Origin: Actinospica robiniae DSM 44927
GTDB taxonomy: Bacteria > Actinomycetota > Actinomycetes > Streptomycetales > Catenulisporaceae
Assembly (NCBI RefSeq): GCF_000504285.1
Contig: NZ_KI632511.1
Span: forward strand, 6,058,154-6,122,153
DNA: 64,000 bases
Direction: 5' to 3'
Each line of letters starts with the position of its first letter. Position 1 is the stretch's first letter. This document shows positions 8,231 through 15,866 of this stretch, piece after piece. The notes beneath the pieces are model-generated. The model made no database searches. It was given only the letters and a program-made list of their open reading frames with translations, and was not told the DNA's origin. A program made the position numbers and the translations under genes.

Positions 8231-8949
8231 ACCGCAAGAACCGGGGCGCGCATCCCGCGCCGGGCGCAGTCGCGCAGCAGGCTCGCCCAGGACTCGCCGG
8301 ACTCCCGGTAGCCCTCGTCCATCGCGATCAGCTCCTTGGTACCGTCGGCACGCACCCCGATCAGCACCAGCACGCACGCCTTGCTCTCACCCAAGCGTAT
8401 GCGCAGGTGCACACCGTCCGCCCAGACATATACGTAGTCGAGCTTGGACAAGTCCCGCCGGACAAACACGGCGTGATCCGCCTGCCACTGCTCGGTCAGC
8501 CGGCTGACGGTGGCCGGGGACAGGCCGGCGGCCGAGCCGAGGAACTGCTCGAGCGCCGGGACGAAGTCACCGGTGGACAGGCCATGCAGATACAACAACG
8601 GCAGCACCTCGGCGACCCGCGGGGTCTTACGCGCCCACGGCGGCAGGATCGCCGAAGAGAACCGCTTACGCTCACCGGTTTCCGGGTCGATCCCGCTTGT
8701 CGTTGACCCGCGGCGCCTTCACCTCGATCGCCCCGGCACTGGTCGTCACCCGCCGCGGCCGGTGGTAGCCGTTGCGCACCGCCAGGCGCCGACCATCCTC
8801 GCCGCGCTGATCGGCCAGGTCCGCCAGATACGCATCGACCTCCGCCTCCAACGCGGCAGCCAGCATCCGCCGCGCCCCCTCCCGCACCACATCGTCGAGC
8901 AGCGAGGCCCCGTTCGCATCGAACCGTTCTCAGCCACTACCGTCAACAC
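8226..8949 (-). pseudogene. IS256-family transposase, frameshifted and 3'-truncated
   Basis: Minus-strand remnant of an IS256/Mutator transposase. It starts MLTVVAENGS, continues in another frame with VREGARRMLAAALEAEVDAY and RNGYHRPRRVTTSAGAIEVK, then in a third frame with LPLLYLHGLSTGDFVPALEQ and YVWADGVHLRIRLG, which carries the first catalytic Asp. I place one base loss near 8921 and one base gain near 8694 (GCGGGATC for expected GCGGATC). The gene stops matching after RRGMRAPVLAV, just before the GDGALGFW segment with the second Asp, and joins beta-lactamase-like sequence. It is inactive. Confidence 0.82.
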
Positions 8950-8951
8950 CG

Positions 8952-9023
8952 GGCGTACCTTCCCGACCGGCGCGCCAACGCCGGCCAGTCTCGAGACTCA
9001 TCGATCCCCCGGGAAGGTACGCC
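8952..9023. repeat. 14-bp inverted repeat next to the IS256 remnant
   Basis: GGCGTACCTTCCCG at 8952-8965 and its exact complement CGGGAAGGTACGCC at 9010-9023, separated by 44 bases. It sits immediately upstream of the transposase start. It may be part of the IS end region or an overlap of two IS ends. A third partial copy (GTACGCCCTTCC) follows near 9028. Confidence 0.45.
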
Positions 9024-9140
9024 TTCGTACGCCCTTCCGTCAGACCGGTCCACAAGTCTCGATCATTGCTCTGACGGCGGACGTGGTGGGCGGCCATGTG
9101 AGTCCCGATCTGCGGAAATGAGAAGTTGTGTCCGCCGCCC

Positions 9141-9168
9141 AACCTTTCAGCGGCATCCGGTGGTTGTA
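9141..9168 (+). promoter_or_regulatory. Possible ECF-type promoter of the sigma gene
   Basis: AACCTT at 9141-9146 and GTTGTA near 9163-9168, 16 bases apart, resemble the AAC-type -35 of ECF sigma factors followed by a GT-containing -10. It lies about 25 bases before the sigma-factor start, so autoregulation is possible. This is pattern-based inference only. Confidence 0.3.
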
Positions 9169-9191
9169 GGCCGTGAAGGGAGGGGACGCTC

Positions 9192-9695
9192 GTGCGAGAA
9201 GCGGACGAGGAGGGATTCCATGAGTTCGTGGCCAGCCGCTGGCCGAGGCTGGTGCGTCTAGCCCTCGGGCTCACAGGGGATCTTCATCTGGCCGAGGACC
9301 TGGTACAGACGGCACTGGCTAAGGTGTACGCCTCGTGGAGGCGGGTGCGGCAAGCCGAGGATCTCGACGGCTACGTCTATCGGGTTCTTTGCAACGCCAA
9401 CAACGACCGGTTCCGCAAACGCCGGGTGGTCGAGGACTACCGTGTGCTGATGTCCGAGCCTGGGGAACCGGACGAGACCGCGACCGTGGAAGAGCGTGCT
9501 GCCTTGTGGGCGGCGCTGGCCGAGCTCGCGCCCAAACAGCGCGCAGCGGTACTGCTGCGCTACTTCGAGGATCTCAGCGAGGCGCAGACCGCCGCCGTTC
9601 TCGGTGTGTCGATCGGCACCGTCAAGAGCCAGACCTCGGATGCCTTGCGCCGGCTGCGCACAAGCTCGCACTTGACGGATGGAGGCTCGCGATGA
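9192..9695 (+). CDS. SigE-family ECF RNA polymerase sigma factor
   Basis: A 167-residue sigma-70 factor of the actinobacterial SigE group. Region 2 is FVASRWPRLVRLALGLTGD followed by LAEDLVQTALAKVYASW and a DGYVYRVLCNANNDRFRK promoter-melting segment. Region 4 is LAPKQRAAVLLRYFEDLSEA with the helix-turn-helix AAVLGVSIGTVKSQTSDAL. Regions 1 and 3 are absent, as in ECF factors. The GTG at 9192 follows GGGAGGGG. It overlaps the next gene (ATGA), whose membrane protein is the likely regulator of its activity. Confidence 0.92.
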   Translation: MREADEEGFHEFVASRWPRLVRLALGLTGDLHLAEDLVQTALAKVYASWRRVRQAEDLDGYVYRVLCNANNDRFRKRRVVEDYRVLMSEPGEPDETATVEERAALWAALAELAPKQRAAVLLRYFEDLSEAQTAAVLGVSIGTVKSQTSDALRRLRTSSHLTDGGSR

Positions 9696-10864
9696 GCGTC
9701 TACGAGTACAGCCCCGAGGAAGAGTTGTTGCGCGACCGTCTGGAGTCGGAGCTCGGCCGGGCCCAGCCCAGTCCCGCTCCGCACGTGTCGATCGCGGCAC
9801 ACGGTCGGCGGATCAAGCGCCAACGGCGACGAGCGGTGAGTGCCGGGACGGCCGTGATCTTGGCGGCGGCCGTGCCACTGGGTCTGCTCGGCTCCGGGAC
9901 GTTGCGCACCCCTTCCGCTTCGGTCCCCAAGTCTCCGACCACGCATACAGCCACGGTACGGCCGTTCGCCTACGACATGTCCCACGGGCTGATCGGCGCA
10001 GGCGCGGTGGACGGGATCGCATGGTCGGTGAAGGTGTCTTCCGATGGCGGGGGAACCTACAGCGAGTCGATCGGTGGATCGCCCGCCAACGAGATGGGGC
10101 TGGTGGAGTCCGGGCAGGATCCGACGCCCTCGAACCCGCTCCTGTCCGTTGTGAGCGAGGGCCAGAACCGATACGGGAATACCGGCGAAGGGCTCTACAC
10201 CACGTTCGGCGTGGTCCCCGACAACATCGGGCACTTCGTGATCGCGTTCGCGAACGGCGAATCTGCGAACGTGCCTGTGGTCACGTTGTCCGGCAGGAGC
10301 TTCATCGCCTTCGCCGGAACTCCGTCCCTAGCCATCACCAGAGCTACCGCATACGACAACGCGGGGATAGATCTCGGCTACTCGATCCCGTTCAACGGCG
10401 GCATCACGCCCGCTTTCGTATCCTGGTACCGGCCCAATGAGTCACCTTCGACGCGGTCGGCTTCAGTCTCGATCAGGGGCTCCCTCGGCTCTCAGAAGTG
10501 GACTGTCGCCCTCCACGAGGGTGCGTTCGGCTCCTGCGTTAGCTACGCCATGCCGGGCAGCATGCTCGCGAGCAGCAGCACCTCCGATTGCGTCGCCCCG
10601 GGCAAGAGCCTGGCCGAAGGCCTCACCTACGGCATCCGCAGTTCCAACAACAGCCTTCCGCTCGTACTCGCCGGAGTGCTCACACCCGACACAGCGCGCG
10701 TCGTAGCCGTTCTTGCAGACGGTCAGAGCGTGACGCTACCGGTCAAACGGCTCAGCGACGCGGTGCTGTTCGCAGATGTCCTTCCCGCCGGCAACGGTCT
10801 GGAGACCATGACGAGCTATGCCGCAGACGGGCAGATCCTCGAGCATGTACACAGTCCGAGCTAA
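9692..10864 (+). CDS. Membrane-anchored extracellular protein, partner of the sigma factor
   Basis: A 390-residue protein starting in an ATGA overlap with the sigma gene. It has a charged cytoplasmic N-terminus of about 50 residues (YEYSPEEELLRDRLESEL and an Arg-rich IKRQRRRAV patch), one membrane segment (GTAVILAAAVPLGLLGSG) and a large extracellular part rich in Gly, Ser and Thr. Operon position and topology suggest an anti-sigma factor or surface sensor of the kind that follows SigE-type sigma genes. I see no zinc-binding HxxxCxxC anti-sigma motif, so the mechanism is uncertain. A longer upstream frame is rejected because it lies inside the sigma gene. Confidence 0.75.
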   Translation: MSVYEYSPEEELLRDRLESELGRAQPSPAPHVSIAAHGRRIKRQRRRAVSAGTAVILAAAVPLGLLGSGTLRTPSASVPKSPTTHTATVRPFAYDMSHGLIGAGAVDGIAWSVKVSSDGGGTYSESIGGSPANEMGLVESGQDPTPSNPLLSVVSEGQNRYGNTGEGLYTTFGVVPDNIGHFVIAFANGESANVPVVTLSGRSFIAFAGTPSLAITRATAYDNAGIDLGYSIPFNGGITPAFVSWYRPNESPSTRSASVSIRGSLGSQKWTVALHEGAFGSCVSYAMPGSMLASSSTSDCVAPGKSLAEGLTYGIRSSNNSLPLVLAGVLTPDTARVVAVLADGQSVTLPVKRLSDAVLFADVLPAGNGLETMTSYAADGQILEHVHSPS

Positions 10865-10977
10865 AGCGTCCGGCCGATCACACGTTGGGTAGCGTCTGGG
10901 CATGGTCAGAAGCGACGTGACCAAAATAGGTCGAGCTACTCGCGAGGGACACGTCACGCCGATCGAGCTCGATCTCC

Positions 10978-11608
10978 CCGGTGGCCGGGTCCACCGCGGA
11001 GGTCGGCAGCCTGCTGTGCGCCACCGGCTACGTCACCCGCTCCGAGGACATACTCCGGTCCCGCAAACCGACGCTCACCCTGACCGACCCCATCCCGATT
11101 CAACCAGCTGATCACACTGCCGTACGCCCCGCTCATCGAAGACGGGCGCGCAGCAGATGCCCGGACCGCCGGCCGCCCCACCTTCCACGCGAGGTTCCCC
11201 GGCCCGCACTTCGAAGAGCTAACCAGGATCTGGACCCGCCGCTACGCCCGCGACGAGGCCGACGACGTGGAGATCGGGCCGGTCGGGGCAGCCGAGATCT
11301 CCGACGCCAAGACGCGGACCAAGCACGAGGTGGACATCCTGGCGCTCGCCCAGCGCGCACGACCGCAAAGTCCCCGTGCCCGAATCGCCCTGCTCGGCAA
11401 AGCCAAGGCCACCCTCAGCCCGAGGGGGCCCGCCGATCTCGACCGTCTAGACCGCATCCGGACCCTGATCGGCGAGCAAGGACACGACGTGCGTGACGCG
11501 AAACTCGCCCTCTTCTCCCTCCACGGGTTCGACCGCAACCTCCAAGCGGCCGCAGCGGCGCGTCGGGACGTCCTGCTGGTCGGACTGAGTCACCTGTACG
11601 GTAGCTGA
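10978..11608 (+). pseudogene. 3' remnant of an AAA/DUF234-type ATPase
   Basis: The C-terminal third of an archaeal-type AAA ATPase with a DUF234 nuclease-like tail. One frame encodes GSTAEVGSLLCATGYVTRSE and following residues. After a frameshift near 11102 the next frame encodes NQLITLPYAPLIEDGRA, GPHFEELTRIWTRRYA, KHEVDILALAQRARP, IALLGKAKATLSPRG and ends in RDVLLVGLSHLYGS. The E-V-D...GKAK arrangement is the PD-(D/E)xK-like core of DUF234. The ATP-binding half is missing, so this is a dead fragment. Confidence 0.6.
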
Positions 11609-11681
11609 TTCTCGGTCGGTCGCTGATTGCGTGAAGCCCACTCGAAGGTTAAGTTGGCGGGCTTGCCATGCAGAAGCCGAC

Positions 11682-14255
11682 TTATGCAGCATTAGGCCTC
11701 CGACCAGCCTTCGCGCTCACGATGGCGAGATTGAAGCGGACCTGCGCCATACGCTTGTCTTGGTCACTGAGCGAGCGCTCAGCGAGTGCTTGGCACTCGG
11801 CGGCCACGTCGAGAGCTTGACGTATGTCGCCCAACACTGCATGGGCCAGGGAAAGTGAGCTGAGGGTAGTAACGATCTGCGGATCGTTGGGGGTAAGAAT
11901 ACGCCTGACGACGCTGAGTGCTTCCTCCAGCAGGCGTACTGTCAATTCTGGTTCTCCTGCCAAGAGATGCAGGTTCGCTAGATTGATTTTGGCGGAAAGT
12001 GTTGTCGGATGATCGTCCCCGAGTACTCTGTGGCATTCCGACAACGCGATCGTGCCGGAGGCGATGGCCTGGCTCATATCCCGAACCGATGCGTAGGACA
12101 TCGCCAGATTTATCCGGGACAGTAGGGTTTCATGATGATTCTCGCCTAAGGCATCGAGGCAATCCTTGAGCAATGCGATGTTCAGCTTGAGCGCTGCCGC
12201 TGTGCGACCAGCCTGCACATAGGCATTGGCAAGATTGCTTCGTATGGTGAGCATCCCAGGATGGCGCGTTCCGAGGGTTTTCTCGGCGATCCCGAGAGTC
12301 TGCTCGAGCGTAACAACCGCACGCAGCGCGTCTCCTGCTTTCAGATACGCATCAGCCATATTGCAGCGGGCGGCAATCGTATCAGGATGGCTGGCCCCGA
12401 GTTCACGATCTGAATCTGCGACCACGTGCTGGAAAATCCCGATTGCTTGAGTAATGTCTCCCGACGTGGCATAAGCGCCCGCGAGCATGGCTCGGGTGCC
12501 AAGGGTCAGCTCGTCGTCCGCGCCGAGCGACCGGGTGCACATTACAAGGGTGCGTTCAAAGAGCTCGATGGCTCTGTCTACGGATCCCGACCTCTGCAGA
12601 GCGTAGGCGAGGTTTCGGCTTGCGATGAGCGTGACGCGGTTGTCGTCTGAGAATGCGTTCTGTGCGCTTTGCAAGGCAGCTTCACCCACGCTCACGGCGG
12701 ACTTGAGATTTCCGGCAGATTCGTGGGGGCGAACCATGTTCGTCAGCGTGGCGATTGTCTGCTCGTGGTCGGGGCCGTACACACGCAGGCAGCACTCGTA
12801 GGCGCGGCTGAACAGTTCGATCGATCGCGCCGTGTGTCCTTGGTTCTGCAGGTAGGTCGCGTAGTTGACAAGGACAGCGGCAGACTCGCCGTCATCGGTG
12901 TCGGGAGTCGCGTGATTTATATAGGCTTCTGCGTGTTCGCCCAGTCTGCGGTAAGCCGGCCACGCAGAGGGGTGCTCCGGATGGCCGGATAGTGCGGCAC
13001 GCAGCATTAAACACGCTATTCCGCGAGATATCCGCACGAGGAGCGGTTCGCGATACCGGTCGTCTGGGTCGGCCGTGCGTGCTACGGCTTGGACGAGGCG
13101 GTGCACCGAGATGCGCTGTGACGTATCAGAATCTCCAGGAGGCGCTGGTGCCCTCGATATCATGCTGTAGTCGGCCAGCGCACCGAGCGCGTATGGCACC
13201 TCGCCGCGACGGTCCGGCGGAAGGAAGTCGAATAGGGACTCGGGTATCCCGTGCGGCCCCAACCAAGCGATAATCAGAAGCAGCTCAAGGGCCGAGGGGA
13301 CCTCGGCTATCTGCTCCAGAGTCACGTTCCAGACGCGTGCAATGGTGGCCGCGGCCGGGGTATCGAGATCCGCTGCTCCAAGAAAGGCGGCAGGCTGAGA
13401 CTGGAACAACTCCAGGTACCCTCGGACGTCGGACTGGCATTGCCTTATATAGGCCCCGGCCTGTTCCAGAGCCAATGGCAGGAACCCGAGTAGTTCGCAG
13501 AGGCGGTAGGCGGTCGGCAACTCTGTCGGCGCAAATTCCCCAACAAGCCCTGCGAGCAGTGCCAGAGCATCGAGGCGTGGGAGAACATCGAGCCTGGACT
13601 GTGTCGCACCGATGCGTTCCCAGTCGTGCTGGCGTCGGCTCGTTACCAGAATGCTTCCCGAGCTAGGCGCGATCCGTCCGAAAAGCTCGCTCAGGTCGGC
13701 GGGGCGCTCGACGTTGTCGAGTACCAACAGCCACTTACTCTTCTCGACGAGCCACGCGGCGGCACGATCGACAAGTGCAAGGTCGGTGAGGAAGGCGGCC
13801 AGATGTGGCTCGAGCGCGACTGCCAATCGGGCGAGCCCGGCGTTGATCGAGGCCGGGCTGTCTGCAGCGACCCAGATGATTTGCTGATAGGAGCCGGCGT
13901 AGACCTGCGTGTAGCGCGCTGCGAGGGCACTCTTACCTATCCCGCCCAAGCCGGATATCACGTGCGCCTTCCCAGGACCGGTCATGAGCAATCGGTGCAG
14001 CTCAGTGAGCTCTGCGTGCCGTCCGGCGAAGTCCCTAGAGGCCCCGGGCACGCCGATCGGTCCCGCAGCCGGTCCCGCCTGCGCAATCGGTGGCAGTGGG
14101 TCGAGAGAAACCTGGGTGATGGGAGAGAAGTCACCTGTGGTGATGGGGCCGTGGTTGTCGCCGGACACGGTCACTGACCGCGGGTTTCGGTGGGCCGAGC
14201 CGGCGGTGGGCTGGGTCCGGGCATCGCCGCGGCCCTCGTGGGCGTCGACGTTCAC
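11682..14255 (-). CDS. STAND NTPase: NB-ARC domain with TPR repeats
   Basis: An 857-residue protein of the bacterial NLR-like (STAND) class. Residues 1-50 carry the motif VSGDNHGPITTGDFSPI. The NTPase has HVISGLGGIGKSALAAR (Walker A), KWLLVLDNVERP (Walker B), SGSILVTSRRQ (sensor) and LGFLPLALEQAGAYI (GxP-type motif). A winged-helix-like part follows, then about 400 residues of TPR repeats (pattern ALxLFERTLxxxxRxLGxDHPxTL), which would sense the trigger. No obvious nuclease or TIR effector is attached, so the effector may be the small protein encoded 2 bp upstream, which shares the GNNxG...TGD motif. Role in phage defence is inferred from class and location. Confidence 0.85.
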   Translation of the reverse strand: MNVDAHEGRGDARTQPTAGSAHRNPRSVTVSGDNHGPITTGDFSPITQVSLDPLPPIAQAGPAAGPIGVPGASRDFAGRHAELTELHRLLMTGPGKAHVISGLGGIGKSALAARYTQVYAGSYQQIIWVAADSPASINAGLARLAVALEPHLAAFLTDLALVDRAAAWLVEKSKWLLVLDNVERPADLSELFGRIAPSSGSILVTSRRQHDWERIGATQSRLDVLPRLDALALLAGLVGEFAPTELPTAYRLCELLGFLPLALEQAGAYIRQCQSDVRGYLELFQSQPAAFLGAADLDTPAAATIARVWNVTLEQIAEVPSALELLLIIAWLGPHGIPESLFDFLPPDRRGEVPYALGALADYSMISRAPAPPGDSDTSQRISVHRLVQAVARTADPDDRYREPLLVRISRGIACLMLRAALSGHPEHPSAWPAYRRLGEHAEAYINHATPDTDDGESAAVLVNYATYLQNQGHTARSIELFSRAYECCLRVYGPDHEQTIATLTNMVRPHESAGNLKSAVSVGEAALQSAQNAFSDDNRVTLIASRNLAYALQRSGSVDRAIELFERTLVMCTRSLGADDELTLGTRAMLAGAYATSGDITQAIGIFQHVVADSDRELGASHPDTIAARCNMADAYLKAGDALRAVVTLEQTLGIAEKTLGTRHPGMLTIRSNLANAYVQAGRTAAALKLNIALLKDCLDALGENHHETLLSRINLAMSYASVRDMSQAIASGTIALSECHRVLGDDHPTTLSAKINLANLHLLAGEPELTVRLLEEALSVVRRILTPNDPQIVTTLSSLSLAHAVLGDIRQALDVAAECQALAERSLSDQDKRMAQVRFNLAIVSAKAGRRPNAA

Positions 14256-14257
14256 AA

Positions 14258-14686
14258 CTAGGAGTCCGTTGACGAGTGGACGTGTATTTCTGAGTGGTCA
14301 CCAGTACTCACGGCGCCGGTGTTATTTCCGCCAATGGCCACGGCTCGCTGGCCGCCGGCGGAAGCTTCGGCACCGGTATGTGGAAGCATGGCAGCAATCT
14401 GCCCGAGCAGTTCGGAGTCCTGTGTGAGTATCTTCCGTAACTGCTGGCGCAGCGTCGCCATTGCATCAGAATTTTGCGGAGCGGACTCCAGGTCGTTGAC
14501 AGCTTCGGCCAGGGCCTCCGGCTTGGCTGTGCTTTTCAGCAGCTTCCGGAGCGCCCGTCGAGCTACACCGACTGTGAGGTCGGCGGCTTGATTTTCTCCT
14601 CGCGTGAGTAGGTCGGCCCCGTACTGTCTCACCGCCACGGCGACCATCGGCGCCAGCTCTCCGACAACCTGCTCGACTCCATCCAT
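14258..14686 (-). CDS. Small helical protein with GNNTG...TGD tail, partner of STAND protein
   Basis: A 142-residue protein whose stop lies 2 bp before the STAND gene start. The first 110 residues are predicted helical and without a recognised domain (LTRGENQAADLTVGVARRAL; DAMATLRQQLRKILTQDSEL). The C-terminal tail AIGGNNTGAVSTGDHSEI matches the motif near the N-terminus of the STAND protein. This glycine-rich beta-type motif recurs in actinobacterial conflict systems and may join the two proteins. I do not recognise an enzymatic function. It could be an adaptor or effector-associated module. Confidence 0.75.
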   Translation of the reverse strand: MDGVEQVVGELAPMVAVAVRQYGADLLTRGENQAADLTVGVARRALRKLLKSTAKPEALAEAVNDLESAPQNSDAMATLRQQLRKILTQDSELLGQIAAMLPHTGAEASAGGQRAVAIGGNNTGAVSTGDHSEIHVHSSTDS

Positions 14687-14865
14687 TGCACTCTCCCAAG
14701 CGAGCTATTGGAGGTTAGCCATCACAATTTGGGACATTCGGGTACTTCACGGAGTTCAGCCAAGCGGCCCTCTGCCTCGGCGGCAACGCGATGCCGCAAG
14801 CTGAGCGGCCTGCTGACGCAGCCCGGAACGCGCATCGTTGCTCGCACCGAGGAGGAGGCTTCACA

Positions 14866-15861
14866 TCAGTCCGGGTCAAGAACCAGGAGCATATGGCGAA
14901 GAGCCTTCAGGTGATTGTGCTCGGTATCCGTCATTGGGGTTGGGCGGAAGTGCATGATCTGATTACGGACTTTGCGGACAGCGTCCAGATGATCCAAGAA
15001 TAGCTTCTTGTCGAGGTTCCAGCCGAGCATCTGCCACCGGTGCGCCGGGCTGATCAGCTGCTTGTATTGATCGAACATGAGCTCGTCCGCGCTGCTGTGC
15101 TTCTGGTTGGTCAGGGCCAGGAAATCGGCTTTGGTATACGTCTTGTTGAGAAGACGACGCAACCTCCGCTCGATCTCGCCCACAAGGAAGAAAGGACCGG
15201 CTATGACCGCGAATTGCCTAGCCAGGTCGTCTGCCGTGACGATGCCGCAGTAACTGCCGTCCACGTCGCGGACGAGGGCGTACCCATGTTCCAGGATGCG
15301 AGGTGTGACCTCTAGCAGATCGTCGTTGACGCCTATGACTTCAGGTTCGCAATCCATGGCGTTCATGAGGGTCTGCTGCTTATTCGCCGCGTGTGCTTGG
15401 CCCATGCCCCGGTAGCTCACGACTCCGTGCAGCGTGCTGGGCTCATCGATGACGGCGATCTCGGACTTCTGGCCGATCAACATGTGCACGAGTGCCTCCT
15501 CGAGAGTGCTCTGTGAGGAGAGGCTGCTCATGCCTGCGCGTGCGCTGGGCAGGAAACTGACCTTCAGCCTCGTCTGCGGCGGTGTGCTGAGCGGGTCCTC
15601 CTGCTCATCCGTCAGGACCGACTCTTCCGCCGTCGGGGAGGCGCTGAGGGATTCCAGCGACACGACCTCGACCAGGGTGTCACTCGGGCCGACGTCGAAT
15701 GCGGGCACCGTCGTCAAGCCGTGGCGGTCGAGGTCGATCGCGATGCGCTGGTTCGTTTCGTGTCCGCGAACCCGCGCGTCCCACACGGCCAGGAGTTCGA
15801 GGATGCTGAGCTTTCGGCCGATGAGAGCCGCGATGACGGCGGCATTTGGAGAAGGGCCCAT
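14866..15861 (-). CDS. CBS-domain protein with C-terminal HEPN-like domain
   Basis: A 331-residue protein. The middle, about residues 105-235, holds two CBS units (AGMSSLSSQSTLEEALVHML; EIAVIDEPSTLHGVVSYRG; and HGYALVRDVDGSYCGIVTAD), which usually bind adenine nucleotides. The C-terminal 100 residues are helical and end with KVRNQIMHFRPTPM, an RxxxxH motif (Arg299, His304) in the position of the catalytic motif of HEPN ribonucleases. Five bases separate its start from the stop of the DUF262 gene, so the two are cotranscribed. A nucleotide-gated RNase or abortive-infection protein is my inference. Confidence 0.7.
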   Translation of the reverse strand: MGPSPNAAVIAALIGRKLSILELLAVWDARVRGHETNQRIAIDLDRHGLTTVPAFDVGPSDTLVEVVSLESLSASPTAEESVLTDEQEDPLSTPPQTRLKVSFLPSARAGMSSLSSQSTLEEALVHMLIGQKSEIAVIDEPSTLHGVVSYRGMGQAHAANKQQTLMNAMDCEPEVIGVNDDLLEVTPRILEHGYALVRDVDGSYCGIVTADDLARQFAVIAGPFFLVGEIERRLRRLLNKTYTKADFLALTNQKHSSADELMFDQYKQLISPAHRWQMLGWNLDKKLFLDHLDAVRKVRNQIMHFRPTPMTDTEHNHLKALRHMLLVLDPD

Positions 15862-15866
15862 GTAAA

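Noticed and set aside
7386..8507. Long plus-strand open frame of 373 codons
   Set aside because: It is antisense to the beta-lactamase-like and IS256 remnants, crosses both, and has Arg/Ala/Pro-rich composition with no family match.
9335..9691. N-terminal extension of the sigma-partner protein
   Set aside because: The extension lies within the sigma-factor gene in another frame and has no membrane-protein character; the ATGA-coupled start at 9692 is preferred.
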